53,530 bases of DNA from Clostridiales bacterium (GTDB lineage Bacteria > Bacillota > Clostridia > Christensenellales > DTU072): contig JAAZJD010000060.1 of assembly GCA_012800525.1 (NCBI GenBank), forward strand, positions 1 to 53,530, in the 5' to 3' direction. The translations under genes and the position numbers were made by a program. This document shows, one piece after another, positions 44,285-53,530 of this stretch. Numbering within the stretch: position 1 is the first letter of the stretch; every line of letters starts with the position of its first letter. The notes beneath the pieces were generated by a model. It worked only from the letters and a program-made list of their open reading frames with translations. It was not told where the DNA came from and ran no database searches.

Positions 44285-44285
44285 C

Positions 44286-44318
44286 AAAGGATCTAACATT
44301 TGGGTTGCGTTAGATTCG
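44286..44318 (+). promoter_or_regulatory. Hairpin in the gap before rpsL
   Basis: ATCTAAC (44291-44297) can pair with GTTAGAT (about 44308-44314) in the 59-base gap, leaving AGGAGG free before the rpsL ATG. A local leader structure for S12 translation is possible; no T-run follows. Confidence 0.4.
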
Positions 44319-44343
44319 AATCACTAAAAAAGGAGGAACCCTA

Positions 44344-44715
44344 ATGCCAACAATTAATCAAATAATTAGGCGCGGAAGAAAATCTCAGGCTGAAAAAAGT
44401 CAAACACCTATGTTGAAAGGGAGCCCACAAAGAAGAGGGGTTTGTTTGTCCGTTACTACAACTACACCTAAAAAGCCAAACTCAGCAGTTAGAAAAATTG
44501 CTAAAGTTAGAGCTGTTAACGGTATGGAAGCAACAGTATACATACCAGGTGAAGGCCACAATTTACAAGAACACAGCGTTGTGTTAATTCGTGGTGGAAG
44601 AGTAAAGGATATCCCAGGTGTTCGTTACCATGTTATTCGTGGAGCACTTGATACAGCTGGTGTTGCAAAACGCATGCAAAGTAGATCAAAGTACGGTGTA
44701 AAACGTCCTAAATAA
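44344..44715 (+). CDS. rpsL: 30S ribosomal protein S12
   Basis: 123 residues. N-terminal [26 protein letters not shown] (with the wild-type Lys at the streptomycin site) and [17 protein letters not shown] are all conserved. Located at the decoding centre. AGGAGG upstream; rpsG follows after 30 bases. Confidence 0.98.
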   Translation: MPTINQIIRRGRKSQAEKSQTPMLKGSPQRRGVCLSVTTTTPKKPNSAVRKIAKVRAVNGMEATVYIPGEGHNLQEHSVVLIRGGRVKDIPGVRYHVIRGALDTAGVAKRMQSRSKYGVKRPK

Positions 44716-44730
44716 GTTTTTTAAAAATAA

Positions 44731-45216
<486 letters not shown>

Positions 45217-45246
45217 AATTTATCAAACAATAATACTTTTTAAGCT

Positions 45247-45271
45247 AAAAACGGTATCCTTTACCGTTTTT
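45247..45271 (+). terminator. Hairpin terminator/attenuator between rpsG and fusA
   Basis: AAAAACGGTA (45247-45256) and TACCGTTTTT (45262-45271) form a ten-base-pair stem with its own T-run. No promoter is evident before fusA, so it probably terminates partially and sets the S7 to EF-G ratio. Confidence 0.85.
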
Positions 45272-45325
45272 GCTATGTAAAAGGGTTGTTAAATAAATAG
45301 TAAAAATATAAGTAGGTAATACAAA

Positions 45326-47395
45326 ATGAGAGAATTTCCTTTAGAAAAAGTAAGAAACATAGGTATAATGGCGCACATTGATGCAGGGAAAACCACTACA
45401 TCAGAGCGTATACTTTTCTATACAGGAAAATTGCATAGATTAGGCGAAGTTCATGAGGGCGACGCTACTATGGATTGGATGGAACAAGAACAAGAAAGGG
45501 GAATTACTATCACATCTGCAGCTACTACAACTAGATGGAGAGATTTTGTAATTAATATAATTGATACTCCAGGACACGTGGACTTTACCGTAGAAGTTGA
45601 AAGGAGCTTGCGTGTTTTAGATGGAGCTGTAGCAGTTTTTTGCGCAAAAGGTGGAGTTGAACCGCAATCTGAAACAGTTTGGAGACAAGCAAATAAATAT
45701 AATGTGCCAAGAATAGCTTTTGTTAATAAAATGGATGTTGCTGGTGCAGATTTTAATAGAGTAGTAGAAATGCTAAACTCTCGTTTACATGCTAATGCTG
45801 TTCCAATTGCACTACCTATAGGTTCTGAGGCATCTTTTGTTGGTATAGTTGATTTAGTTAGATTTAATGCAATTATTTATAACGATGAAGAAGCTTTAGG
45901 AAAGCATTTTGAAATTGTTGATATACCAAGTGACATGTTAGATCTTGCAACAGAGGCAAGAATGAATCTCATTGAAGCTTGTGCAGAACATGATGATGAT
46001 TTGATGATTAAATTCTTTGAAGGCTCTGAAGTAACAGAAGAGGAGTTGATTTCAGTTTTAAGAAAAGCAACAATAGACATGAAGATGACACCGGTGTTTT
46101 GTGGAAGTGCATATAGAAACAAGGGCATTCAAAGACTTCTAGATTTTATTGTAGATTTATTACCTTCACCTTTAGATGTTAGCAATGTTGTTGGAACTTT
46201 TAAAGATAAAGAAGTAGAAAGAAAAACCTCAGATGAAGCTCCTTTAGCAGGACTAGCTTTTAAAATAATGACTGATCCATTTGTTGGGAAATTAGCATTT
46301 TATAGGATATATAGCGGTGTTTTAAAATCTGGTGCAACAGTTTTAAACTCCACAAAAGAAAAAAGAGAGCGCATTGGAAGAATTTTAAGAATGCATGCAA
46401 ACTCAAGACAGGAAATAGATGAAGCTCATGCTGGGGATATAGTGGCTTTAGTTGGGCTAAAAGACATTTCCACAGGAGATACTTTATGTGATTTGTCTAG
46501 ACCTATAATTTTGGAGAAAATGGATTTTCCAGATCCTGTGATTCAAATTGCTATAGAGCCTAAAACAAAATTAGGTCAAGAAAAGATGGGAATTGCTTTA
46601 AGCAAATTGGCTGATGAAGACCCTACATTTAAAACATATACAAATCAAAGTACTGGGCAAACCATAATAGCCGGTATGGGCGAGTTGCATTTAGAAATTA
46701 TTGTTGATAGACTTTTGAGAGAATTTAGGATTGAAGCAAATATAGGAAAACCTCAAGTTACATACAAAGAAACAATTACGGCTCCAGCTAGAGCAGAAGG
46801 AAAGTTTATTCGTCAAACTGGCGGAAGAGGTCAGTACGGTCATGTCGTTATTGAAGTCGAACCTATTGAAGCCTCAAAAGGTGTCATATTTGAAGATAAG
46901 ACGGTTGGGGGAAGTGTACCAAAAGAATATATTAAGGCAGTTGAGCTTGGGATAAGAGATGCGGCAAAAGGTGGAGTTTTGGCTGGCTATGAATTATCAG
47001 ATTTCTTAGTTAGGTTAGTAGATGGATCTTCTCATGAAGTTGATAGTTCTGAAATGGCCTTTAGGATAGCAGGTTCTATGGCTATTAAAGATGCAGCACT
47101 AGCAGCTTCACCAATACTTCTTGAGCCAATTATGGCTGTAGAAATTACTGTTCCAGAAGAATATTTAGGTGATGTAATAAGCACAATAAACGGTAGAAGA
47201 GGATCAATTAAAGATTTGTCAGATAATAAAGGAGTAAAAATTGTTGATTGTGAGGTTCCGTTATCTGAGATGTTTGGATATGCAACAGATTTGCGTTCAG
47301 CTACGCAAGGTCGAGGAAACTATGTAATGCAATTAAGTTCATTTGCTCCTGTTCCAAAATCTGCTGCAGCTAAAATTACGGGCATGCCACATTAA
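45326..47395 (+). CDS. fusA: Translation elongation factor G
   Basis: 689 residues, full length. GTPase motifs: AHIDAGKTT (P-loop), RGITITSA (switch I), DTPGHVDF and NKMD. Domain [15 protein letters not shown] (family T-G-G-x-G-Q-Y) and domain [13 protein letters not shown] are present. Drives ribosome translocation. A weak AGTAGGT ribosome binding site precedes the ATG. The last ~15 codons are tandemly duplicated downstream of the stop. Confidence 0.97.
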   Translation: MREFPLEKVRNIGIMAHIDAGKTTTSERILFYTGKLHRLGEVHEGDATMDWMEQEQERGITITSAATTTRWRDFVINIIDTPGHVDFTVEVERSLRVLDGAVAVFCAKGGVEPQSETVWRQANKYNVPRIAFVNKMDVAGADFNRVVEMLNSRLHANAVPIALPIGSEASFVGIVDLVRFNAIIYNDEEALGKHFEIVDIPSDMLDLATEARMNLIEACAEHDDDLMIKFFEGSEVTEEELISVLRKATIDMKMTPVFCGSAYRNKGIQRLLDFIVDLLPSPLDVSNVVGTFKDKEVERKTSDEAPLAGLAFKIMTDPFVGKLAFYRIYSGVLKSGATVLNSTKEKRERIGRILRMHANSRQEIDEAHAGDIVALVGLKDISTGDTLCDLSRPIILEKMDFPDPVIQIAIEPKTKLGQEKMGIALSKLADEDPTFKTYTNQSTGQTIIAGMGELHLEIIVDRLLREFRIEANIGKPQVTYKETITAPARAEGKFIRQTGGRGQYGHVVIEVEPIEASKGVIFEDKTVGGSVPKEYIKAVELGIRDAAKGGVLAGYELSDFLVRLVDGSSHEVDSSEMAFRIAGSMAIKDAALAASPILLEPIMAVEITVPEEYLGDVISTINGRRGSIKDLSDNKGVKIVDCEVPLSEMFGYATDLRSATQGRGNYVMQLSSFAPVPKSAAAKITGMPH

Positions 47396-47536
47396 TAAAA
47401 TAAGTTTAATTTCTGTTTCAAAATCTGTTACAGCTAAAACTACAGGCATATCGTATTAATTGAATAAGTTTATGTTCCTGTTCCAAAGTTTGTTGCAGCT
47501 AAAATTATAGGTATGCCACATTAACTGAATAAGTTT
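47346..47536 (+). repeat. Three tandem 64-65 bp units: fusA 3' end plus two decayed copies
   Basis: The unit covers the last ~15 fusA codons, the stop and the tail TAATAAAATAAGTTT. Copies start about 47346 (gene), 47408 and 47472. All three keep a reading frame ending in TAA: the EF-G C-terminus [10 protein letters not shown] becomes VTAKTTGISY and VAAKIIGMPH. The copies have no start codon and are presumably not translated. Confidence 0.9.
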
Positions 47537-47740
47537 GTATATGCTATTTAAAGTTAACATTTTATTTGGTAATAAAATCTTAAAAAACGAGTGCTATTAT
47601 TTAAATAAAATGATATAATCGTCGTAGTTATCGGTTAAAATCGTATAATAAAGGGCTTAAATGCTAGACAATGCATTTATTATATATTATAATCTAAAAT
47701 ACATAAAAATAATAAAATATTAAATTTGGAGGACCAATAA
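47537..47740 (+). promoter_or_regulatory. Region upstream of tuf
   Basis: The remainder of the 345-base fusA-tuf gap is AT-rich. TATAAT occurs at 47614-47619 and 47644-47649, each without a convincing -35. A tuf promoter here is likely but I cannot place it firmly. No gene is seen. Confidence 0.4.
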
Positions 47741-48940
47741 ATGGCAAAAGAAAAATTTGAAAGAAGTAAACCGCACGTAAACGTTGGTACTATCGGTCAC
47801 GTTGACCACGGTAAAACAACTCTTACAGCAGCCATTACAATGGTTGCAGCATCTTTAGGAAAAGCTAAAGTCATGAAATATGAAGAAATTGACAAGGCTC
47901 CAGAAGAGAAAGCAAGAGGAATAACAATTAATACATCACACGTTGAGTATGAAACAAAAAATCGTCACTATGCACACGTTGACTGCCCAGGACACGCAGA
48001 CTATGTTAAAAATATGATTACTGGTGCTGCACAAATGGACGGAGCAATACTAGTTGTTGCATCAACAGACGGTCCAATGCCACAAACTCGTGAGCATATC
48101 TTGTTAGCAAGACAAGTTGGCGTTCCATATATCGTTGTATTTATGAATAAAACAGATCAAGTTGATGACCCAGAACTACTAGAATTAGTTGAAATGGAAG
48201 TTAGAGAGCTACTAAGCACTTATGATTTCCCAGGAGACGATATTCCAGTAATTAAAGGTTCTGCTCTAAAAGCTATCGAAGCTGCAGCAGCAGGAGATAT
48301 GAGCGCACCAGCTATTGAGCCAATTAAAGAACTATTAGCTGCACTTGATTCATATATTCCAGAACCAGAAAGAGCAACAGATAAGCCATTCTTAATGCCA
48401 GTTGAAGACGTTTTCACAATCACAGGACGTGGAACAGTTGCAACAGGTAGAGTAGAAAGAGGTGTTGTAAAGGTTCAAGATAAAGTTGAAATCGTTGGAA
48501 TTAGACCTACTGTAGAAACAACAGTTACTGGTGTTGAAATGTTTAGAAAACTTCTAGACCAAGCTATGGCTGGAGATAACATTGGAGCACTTCTACGTGG
48601 TATTGAAAGAAAGAATATCGAAAGAGGACAAGTTCTTGCAAAACCAGGAACAATTAAACCTCATAAGAAATTCCACTCACAAGTTTACGTTCTAACTAAA
48701 GAAGAAGGCGGACGTCATACTCCTTTCGTAGATGGCTATCGTCCACAATTCTACTTCAGAACAACAGACGTTACTGGAACAATCAAATTGCCAGACGGTG
48801 TAGAAATGGTTATGCCTGGAGATAATATCGACATGGACATCGAATTAATTACACCAATCGCTATTGAGCCAGGTCTACGTTTTGCTATTCGTGAAGGTGG
48901 AAGAACTGTTGGTTCAGGTGTTGTTGCTAAGATTTCATAG
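47741..48940 (+). CDS. tuf: Translation elongation factor Tu
   Basis: 399 residues. [10 protein letters not shown]-loop, [14 protein letters not shown] switch [16 protein letters not shown] and NKTD motifs, domain II/III with [21 protein letters not shown]. Delivers aminoacyl-tRNA to the ribosome. GGAGG at eight bases. NKTD replaces the usual NKxD Cys/Val form only at the variable position. Confidence 0.98.
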   Translation: MAKEKFERSKPHVNVGTIGHVDHGKTTLTAAITMVAASLGKAKVMKYEEIDKAPEEKARGITINTSHVEYETKNRHYAHVDCPGHADYVKNMITGAAQMDGAILVVASTDGPMPQTREHILLARQVGVPYIVVFMNKTDQVDDPELLELVEMEVRELLSTYDFPGDDIPVIKGSALKAIEAAAAGDMSAPAIEPIKELLAALDSYIPEPERATDKPFLMPVEDVFTITGRGTVATGRVERGVVKVQDKVEIVGIRPTVETTVTGVEMFRKLLDQAMAGDNIGALLRGIERKNIERGQVLAKPGTIKPHKKFHSQVYVLTKEEGGRHTPFVDGYRPQFYFRTTDVTGTIKLPDGVEMVMPGDNIDMDIELITPIAIEPGLRFAIREGGRTVGSGVVAKIS

Positions 48941-48972
48941 TTAGCTACAATTAAAAACAAATTTATAAATAA

Positions 48973-49055
48973 CAGTAGGGTCGTTTGTTAAATGCGACCT
49001 TACTGCTTTAAATTACTCGCACTATAATTAGATGCGGGTTTTTTATTTTTTAATT
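48973..49055 (+). terminator. Two consecutive terminators after tuf
   Basis: First: CAGTAGGGTCG (48973-48983) with CGACCTTACTG (48995-49005), followed by TTTAAATT. Second: CGCA...TGCG (49018-49035) followed by GGTTTTTTATTTTTT. Tandem terminators fit a very highly expressed gene. Confidence 0.8.
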
Positions 49056-49145
49056 ATTTCCCCTAAAGCAACAAATAGAATAACTGCAGATACAAACCAC
49101 TTTGCTTTTTGTATCTATAGCTACATAAATGCCATCAGAAAACCT

Positions 49146-49425
49146 GACCTCCTTAAGTTGATTTTGTTAATCCAATTTTATGGTGTCAAATAAAACTTTG
49201 AAAACCGATATATATGCATTTGTATTTCAGCTGACATCAAAAACAATCTTCTCTCATTGTGCTCATATTTTGATAAGGAAAAAGCTGTTAATAAACATTT
49301 GAATAACTACAACATATAAACAGTTAATGTCAAACTAGCACTTCTCTCAATGTGTTTGTGTTTTAACAACAAAAAAAACTGACCTCCTTAAGTTAGATTT
49401 TCTTCGTCCAACTTTTGGGGTCAGC
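49146..49425. repeat. Pair of ~45-bp imperfect palindromes in the tuf-galactosidase gap
   Basis: TGACCTCCTTAAGTT recurs at about 49146 and 49380, each time followed about 25-30 bases later by a partly complementary arm (ATGGTGTCA and GGGGTCA). The two palindromes flank about 190 bases without an ORF. The whole gap 49056-49468 has no gene. Confidence 0.55.
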
Positions 49426-49468
49426 TCATAGTCTCTTATCCGTTATTTATATGTTGATTAATTTCAAG

Positions 49469-51142
49469 TTAAGCCTCTATTTTAGATGCTGGTTCATGTT
49501 TAGCTGAAATTTTCGGGGTTATAATAAATACATTTGCAGAATGTCTATCAACAGTAGTATCGATTGATTTTAAATTATTATCTTGTCCATTACTTTCCCA
49601 AACATCCCAAACATAATAGGTATCTGCTTTAGCAAGTTTTATATACTCATCTTTAATCAATGTGCTGAATTTAACCTTGCAATTTTTGGCGCTACCTCTT
49701 CTATTGAAAAAGCAAACTGCAACTTTACCATCACTTAAAGGTTTTGCTAAAATATCCAAAGCACCTTTCTTTATACGCTTAGCTTGTTTCCCAAGAGGAT
49801 CTTGATTTATTTTTACCATTTGAATGTTGGTTACAATTCTCAATGTTTTTCTATCAATTTTTCTTAAATCCATTCCTAAGATTAAAGGTGAATTCATCAT
49901 GGCCCATGTTGAAAAATGAGCTCTATTTTCATCTTCAGTTAAATCTCCATTTCCAACTTCAAGCATATCAGGGTCATTCCAATGTCCTGGTTTTGCATAT
50001 TTGTATAATTTTACATTTCTTCTATATATCATCATTATGCGCCACCATCTAGGCATTATATCCATTGTTGTTCTCCAAGAATTTCCTGCAGTATGACCCC
50101 ATTTCCATGGTCTATTAAATCCCCATTCACAAATTGAGAAAGTAATTGGTTTTTCTTCTTTACCAGTTTCTTTTGCAACTTGCTTAGTAGCTTCATCAAG
50201 GCATTTATCCATATATCTATATTGATATTTTGCACTGACAAATCTACTTGTAATTGGATTGAAAAGTTTTATTGTATTTAAACCTTTCTTCAAGAAAACT
50301 TTAGTTTGATATCTAGCAGTATTGTTGTATTTTTTTAATGATGGAACATAAATTCCATATTCATCACTATCATTTATAACAATATGAACATATTTTCTAA
50401 AAGATCCTTGTTTTTGCACATTTATTGTTAAAACATATTCCCCATCTTCTTCTACAGAAATATTGCAATATGTCATTGCACCTTTACTTCTATCTAAACC
50501 CACTACAACTTTTCCTGTAGGAACAGCTTTGCTTTTTTTAAACATTGCAAGTCCTTCAAGCTCAGCATCGCTAACGGGGTAAAAAGTGCTATCTTTATCT
50601 TTGGAAATATCTATCCCATAAATCCATGGTGCATATTTAGGTATAGGTATATTATTACAAAAATCATACTTAAAATATTCTGCTCCCCATCTTGCAAATG
50701 TTAGAGCATCGATTTTTTCATAATATAGACTTGCAGGTAATTTTTCGCAAGTTTCAGTTCCATTGGATGTATATAATCCAACTTTTATCCCTAAATCATT
50801 AATTTTGCTAATTAGACTTGGAATTCCAGATGGAAATGTTGCAAGGTCTCCTTGCAATTTATTATTTTCATCTCTTTCGCCAGACATCCAGTTATCATCA
50901 ATGTTTATATATTGATATCCAGCATGCAAAAGTCCAGTATCTCTTAAAGCTTTAGCTGTTTCATAAATGACATCTTCGTTGATTTTATTTTTAAAAGTAT
51001 TCCAACTAGACCATCCCATTACAGGAACCGCTGCACCTTTAACTCTAGAATCTTCATTTGCTAAAGGATTATCAATTTTTTGTAATTTATTTGTAAAAAG
51101 CTTTTTCAAATAACAAAAAACACAAACTCCATTAAGTTTCAT
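49469..51142 (-). CDS. GH27 alpha-galactosidase with an inserted beta-rich domain
   Basis: 557 residues. The clan GH-D barrel starts at MGWSSWNTF (42-50), with INIDDNW (80-85), the nucleophile in KYDFCN (Asp160) and the acid/base candidate in HWNDPDML (Asp392). Between the nucleophile strand and CLDEATKQVAKETGK (314-328) sits an extra ~140-residue segment (about 163-305) that looks like a carbohydrate-binding beta-sandwich. C-terminal beta domain from about 450. No signal peptide, so probably cytosolic. Hydrolyses alpha-galactosides such as melibiose or raffinose. GAGG lies before the ATG on the reverse strand. Divergent from a GPH transporter, its likely supplier. Confidence 0.9.
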   Translation of the reverse strand: MKLNGVCVFCYLKKLFTNKLQKIDNPLANEDSRVKGAAVPVMGWSSWNTFKNKINEDVIYETAKALRDTGLLHAGYQYINIDDNWMSGERDENNKLQGDLATFPSGIPSLISKINDLGIKVGLYTSNGTETCEKLPASLYYEKIDALTFARWGAEYFKYDFCNNIPIPKYAPWIYGIDISKDKDSTFYPVSDAELEGLAMFKKSKAVPTGKVVVGLDRSKGAMTYCNISVEEDGEYVLTINVQKQGSFRKYVHIVINDSDEYGIYVPSLKKYNNTARYQTKVFLKKGLNTIKLFNPITSRFVSAKYQYRYMDKCLDEATKQVAKETGKEEKPITFSICEWGFNRPWKWGHTAGNSWRTTMDIMPRWWRIMMIYRRNVKLYKYAKPGHWNDPDMLEVGNGDLTEDENRAHFSTWAMMNSPLILGMDLRKIDRKTLRIVTNIQMVKINQDPLGKQAKRIKKGALDILAKPLSDGKVAVCFFNRRGSAKNCKVKFSTLIKDEYIKLAKADTYYVWDVWESNGQDNNLKSIDTTVDRHSANVFIITPKISAKHEPASKIEA

Positions 51143-51515
51143 ATGCTACCTCACTAATTATTTATCTAGTAAATTATATCAATTAAGGCGATATATTACA
51201 ATAATCATGATAAATTTAGAACACCGCCACTTTTTGTTGGATTTGAATCTATACTTATTCTATTTTGGGTAACATCTTTACAGTAATTACCTAGGTCTAT
51301 AAAAATTATCATAATAAATCAGCAATACATTTTAATTGCTGCAAACAATTTCAAAAAACTAAACTTTAAATTTAAATACCCATTTTACTAATGAGCGTGC
51401 AGTTACTTTTGAATTTAACTTGTTAAAAAAACATCGAATGATTAAAAATTTTGATATTGATATAAAGTGATTTATTATAATATAATGCATGTATTGAGTT
51501 TGAGGGTGGATTTGA
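51143..51515. promoter_or_regulatory. Divergent promoter region between the galactosidase and the transporter
   Basis: The 373-base gap holds no gene. For the transporter, TTGATA (51457-51462) and TATAAT (51481-51486; another at 51476) form a plausible promoter with an 18-base spacer. A stretch at 51391-51420 (ATGAGCGTGCAGTTACTTTT...) matches one at about 30751-30780 upstream of rpoB. I found no clear operator palindrome and no adjacent regulator gene. Confidence 0.5.
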
Positions 51516-53057
51516 ATGAGCAAAGACAATAAGACTAAGAAAAAGGGCAATTTTATAAAAAGATTTTTTGCACATAATGATGATTATGATGTTCAAAATA
51601 AAGAGTTACTTGATTTTGCCATAGGTGTTTATGGGCAAAATAATACCTATAGTTTAGTTAGCGGATGGTTTGAATATTTTGCAAATATGGTTTTATTCAT
51701 TAGACCATTACACACTGGTGCAATAATGTGGCTTGCACGTGGTTGGGATGCAATAAACGATCCTCTAGTCGGTTCAATAATTGATAAAAGGCAATCTAAA
51801 ACGGGCGATAAACTAAGGCCTTATATTAGATATTTATCCCTACCCATAGGAATATTATCTGCATTATTATTTGTTAATTTTGGTTTTTCAAGCTATGGTG
51901 CAAAGATTTTATATTTAGTTGGTATATATCTATTATGGGACACACTATATTCTTTCCAAGACATAGCTCAATGGGGGATGGTTGCAAGAATTACTAATCA
52001 ACCAGAGCGAAGAGAGATGGCAGCATATCTTGGACGAATAGCTGGGACTATGGGTGGTTGGCTACCAGGATTGATTTCACTCGTTATTGGTTTTGTAATG
52101 GATGGTCTTATTCCTTTAACTTTAAGTCAGTTATTTTTAATATTTGGTATAGCTTTTGGTTTTGGTGGAATGGCAATTTCTATGCGTCAACTAAAATGTA
52201 AAGAGCGTGCTCCTGTGCTTCCTCCAGAGGGCGGACTTTTAGCAGGATTAAAACTCATTAGAAAAAATAAAATAGTTATTGCTTTAACTTTAGGAAGTGT
52301 ATTAAATTGTCTAACTTTATCAATGGGGCAAATTTATTTTTTCCAATATATGATAACCCTTAATTTAGGTGGTAAAACAATAAATGGGGCAACAGTTTTG
52401 TTTGCTTTTGGTTTATTGACAGGTTTGCCTGGTATGATTGCTATGTTTTTTACCCCTTATTTTGGTAAAAAATTAGGGGGCATGAGAAATGTTTTATTGC
52501 TATCAACTGTAACAGTAGTTGTATGCAGGGTAATTATGTACTTTATAGGTTTTGAAGGTAATAGTTTTTACATCATGGCTTTACTATTTGCTATTATGAA
52601 TATACCAAGTGCAATGAATGGAATAGCAAGCACAGCTTTATGGGGTGACAGTCTAGACTTAGTAGAACTTGAAACAGGTCAAAGAAACGAAGGAACAGTT
52701 TTTGCCTTTCAAAATTTTATTGCAAAAATATCAGGAAGTATAGCCGCGTTGATGAATGGAATTACATTAGCTTTATTAAAATTTGAACCTGAAGCTATGG
52801 CTAATGGTGCACCGTTATCTGAGACATTTATTAAATACTCATGGCCAATTTTTGCACTAGGACCTGCCCTTGGTGCTTTGATGCAATTTATTCCTATCTT
52901 TATGCTAAAATTTAAAAACAAGGATAGAGACTTGATTTCCGCTGCACTTAAAGAAAAAAGAGCAAAACTTAAAAAAGCGAAAGCTCAAGAAATCTTTGAT
53001 GGTGATTTAGCTGCAGTTTTAGAAACAGTCGAGAAAAAAGTTAAGCTTCCGTACTAA
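51516..53057 (+). CDS. GPH-family sugar:cation symporter, probable alpha-galactoside importer
   Basis: 513 residues, about 12 TM helices. GPH signature region WLARGWDAINDPLVGSIIDKR (about 69-89, with the coupling Asp residues) and a long helical loop; the charged N-terminus KDNKTKKKGNF and the C-terminal KEKRAKLKKAKAQEIFDG tail are cytosolic. It resembles MelB/LacS-type carriers without a IIA domain. Its divergent neighbour is an alpha-galactosidase, so melibiose-like substrates are the best guess. Distant paralogue of 10014-11495. Ribosome binding site GAGGGTGG. Followed by a terminator within an inverted-repeat element. Confidence 0.88.
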   Translation: MSKDNKTKKKGNFIKRFFAHNDDYDVQNKELLDFAIGVYGQNNTYSLVSGWFEYFANMVLFIRPLHTGAIMWLARGWDAINDPLVGSIIDKRQSKTGDKLRPYIRYLSLPIGILSALLFVNFGFSSYGAKILYLVGIYLLWDTLYSFQDIAQWGMVARITNQPERREMAAYLGRIAGTMGGWLPGLISLVIGFVMDGLIPLTLSQLFLIFGIAFGFGGMAISMRQLKCKERAPVLPPEGGLLAGLKLIRKNKIVIALTLGSVLNCLTLSMGQIYFFQYMITLNLGGKTINGATVLFAFGLLTGLPGMIAMFFTPYFGKKLGGMRNVLLLSTVTVVVCRVIMYFIGFEGNSFYIMALLFAIMNIPSAMNGIASTALWGDSLDLVELETGQRNEGTVFAFQNFIAKISGSIAALMNGITLALLKFEPEAMANGAPLSETFIKYSWPIFALGPALGALMQFIPIFMLKFKNKDRDLISAALKEKRAKLKKAKAQEIFDGDLAAVLETVEKKVKLPY

Positions 53058-53093
53058 AAATCACAATTGCACATCATAATTTCCAAACTTAAA

Positions 53094-53221
53094 GGGGCTG
53101 TTAAGAAACTCAAAAATCTTAACAGCTTTTTTGTTGTCGAAACACAAGCAAATTTAGAGAAGCGTTATTTTGACATTAGCTATTTATATGGTGTAGTTAT
53201 TTAAATATTTCTTAACAGCCC
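53094..53221. repeat. MITE-like element with GGGCTGTTAAGAAA terminal inverted repeats, copy 2
   Basis: Left GGGGCTGTTAAGAAA (53094-53108), right TTTCTTAACAGCCC (53208-53221). The left end forms a strong terminator: GCTGTTAAGA (53097-53106) with TCTTAACAGC (53117-53126), then TTTTTT. The interior is unlike copy 1 (11533-11668). Both copies are immediately downstream of GPH transporter genes. Confidence 0.65.
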
Positions 53222-53313
53222 TTTTTGATTTATCATTAAAATCCAACAAAAAATCAATTAATAATTTTTTGCATTTAAGGGAGAAATTTTTAAAATAAGC
53301 GTTAGTTTGGGTA

Positions 53314-53342
53314 TTGTAGCTTTACTTTTTTGATAGTATAAT
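53314..53342 (+). promoter_or_regulatory. Promoter of a truncated gene at the right end
   Basis: TTGTAG (53314-53319), 17 bases, TATAAT (53337-53342), about 30 bases before an AGGAGG ribosome binding site and ATG. Confidence 0.7.
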
Positions 53343-53372
53343 TAAATCAACAACATTTAGGAGGAAGTTATT

Positions 53373-53417
53373 ATGAAAAAGAAAAAATTGAGTTTGATAT
53401 TGGCGTACAAAGTGTAA
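53373..53417 (+). pseudogene. Start of an exported-protein gene, interrupted after 14 codons
   Basis: With its own promoter and a perfect AGGAGG (53359-53364), this ATG opens MKKKKLSLILAYKV and then hits TAA. The Lys-rich start and hydrophobic LSLILA are the beginning of a signal peptide, which normally continues for hundreds of residues. The sequence changes character at about 53403 (GTACAAAGTGTAAAGTAAATTGACCCC), which could be the end of an inserted element running out of the window. No transposase is visible. Confidence 0.4.
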
Positions 53418-53530
53418 AGTAAATTGACCCCTTAATCTTTTTCTCTACTAATATGTTTTTGTTAACTCCTTTCATATCCAATCATTATCCCCCTAGGGGG
53501 ATAAAATTTTTTACGCTACCATCGCTAACG

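Noticed and set aside
44286-44330. tRNA-like T-arm (GATTCGAATC) before rpsL
   Set aside because: No acceptor, D or anticodon arms can be built around it; it is part of a simple hairpin in a 59-base gap.

Overview
This is a bacterial chromosomal window with low GC (about one third by eye), strong TTGACA/TATAAT promoters and AGGAGG-type ribosome binding sites. Informational genes look like those of low-GC Gram-positives: a four-cysteine L33, an L7Ae-family protein next to rpsL, a Thermotoga/Bacillus-type DAHP synthase, RecD2 and an L10-leader RNA. The best guess is an anaerobic, probably gut-associated Bacillota/Clostridia lineage, perhaps uncultured. GlnRS is present, as in some Clostridia. 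None of the 45 genes called uses TGA as its stop codon (33 TAA, 12 TAG).

Layout. 1-44 is the 3' end of a 16S rRNA that is followed by a terminator and not by a 23S gene. 223-8644 is an aromatic amino-acid operon (aroF, tyrA, aroB, aroA, aroC, pheA, aroE-aroK fusion), preceded by what reads as a classic attenuator: a 16-codon Tyr/Phe-rich leader peptide, an antiterminator and a terminator. 8.8-13.9 kb holds a Fe-alcohol dehydrogenase, a GPH sugar-symporter homologue, a GNAT and glnS. 14.2-20.8 kb is an operon of eight genes with no function I can assign: five four-helix membrane proteins and three small Pro-rich soluble proteins. Six of the eight share one 14-residue motif (Q-L-x3-V-Q-P-x3-V-P-Y), and the whole unit ends in a strong terminator. 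This is the best candidate here for an undescribed system.

21.0-25.1 kb has acpP, rpmG-secE-nusG and rplK-rplA-rplJ-rplL with an L10 leader. Then rplI (reverse), ispF and two tandem copies of a CPA2 cation/proton antiporter plus PII-like protein module separate rplL from rpoB-rpoC (31.4-39.0 kb). metK, recD2 and tsaD follow, then the str operon (L7Ae-like, rpsL, rpsG, fusA) and tuf. The right end (49.5-53.1 kb) is a galactoside locus: a GH27 alpha-galactosidase with an inserted beta-rich domain, divergent from a GPH symporter. The window closes with a promoter, ribosome binding site and signal-peptide start of a gene that stops after 14 codons, possibly cut by a mobile element.

Several intergenic regions hold tandem duplications with a 57-65 bp period. 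In two cases (aroB, fusA) the repeated unit includes the 3' end of the upstream gene. Two 128-136 bp elements with GGGCTGTTAAGAAA terminal inverted repeats sit immediately downstream of the two GPH transporters and also look like terminators.
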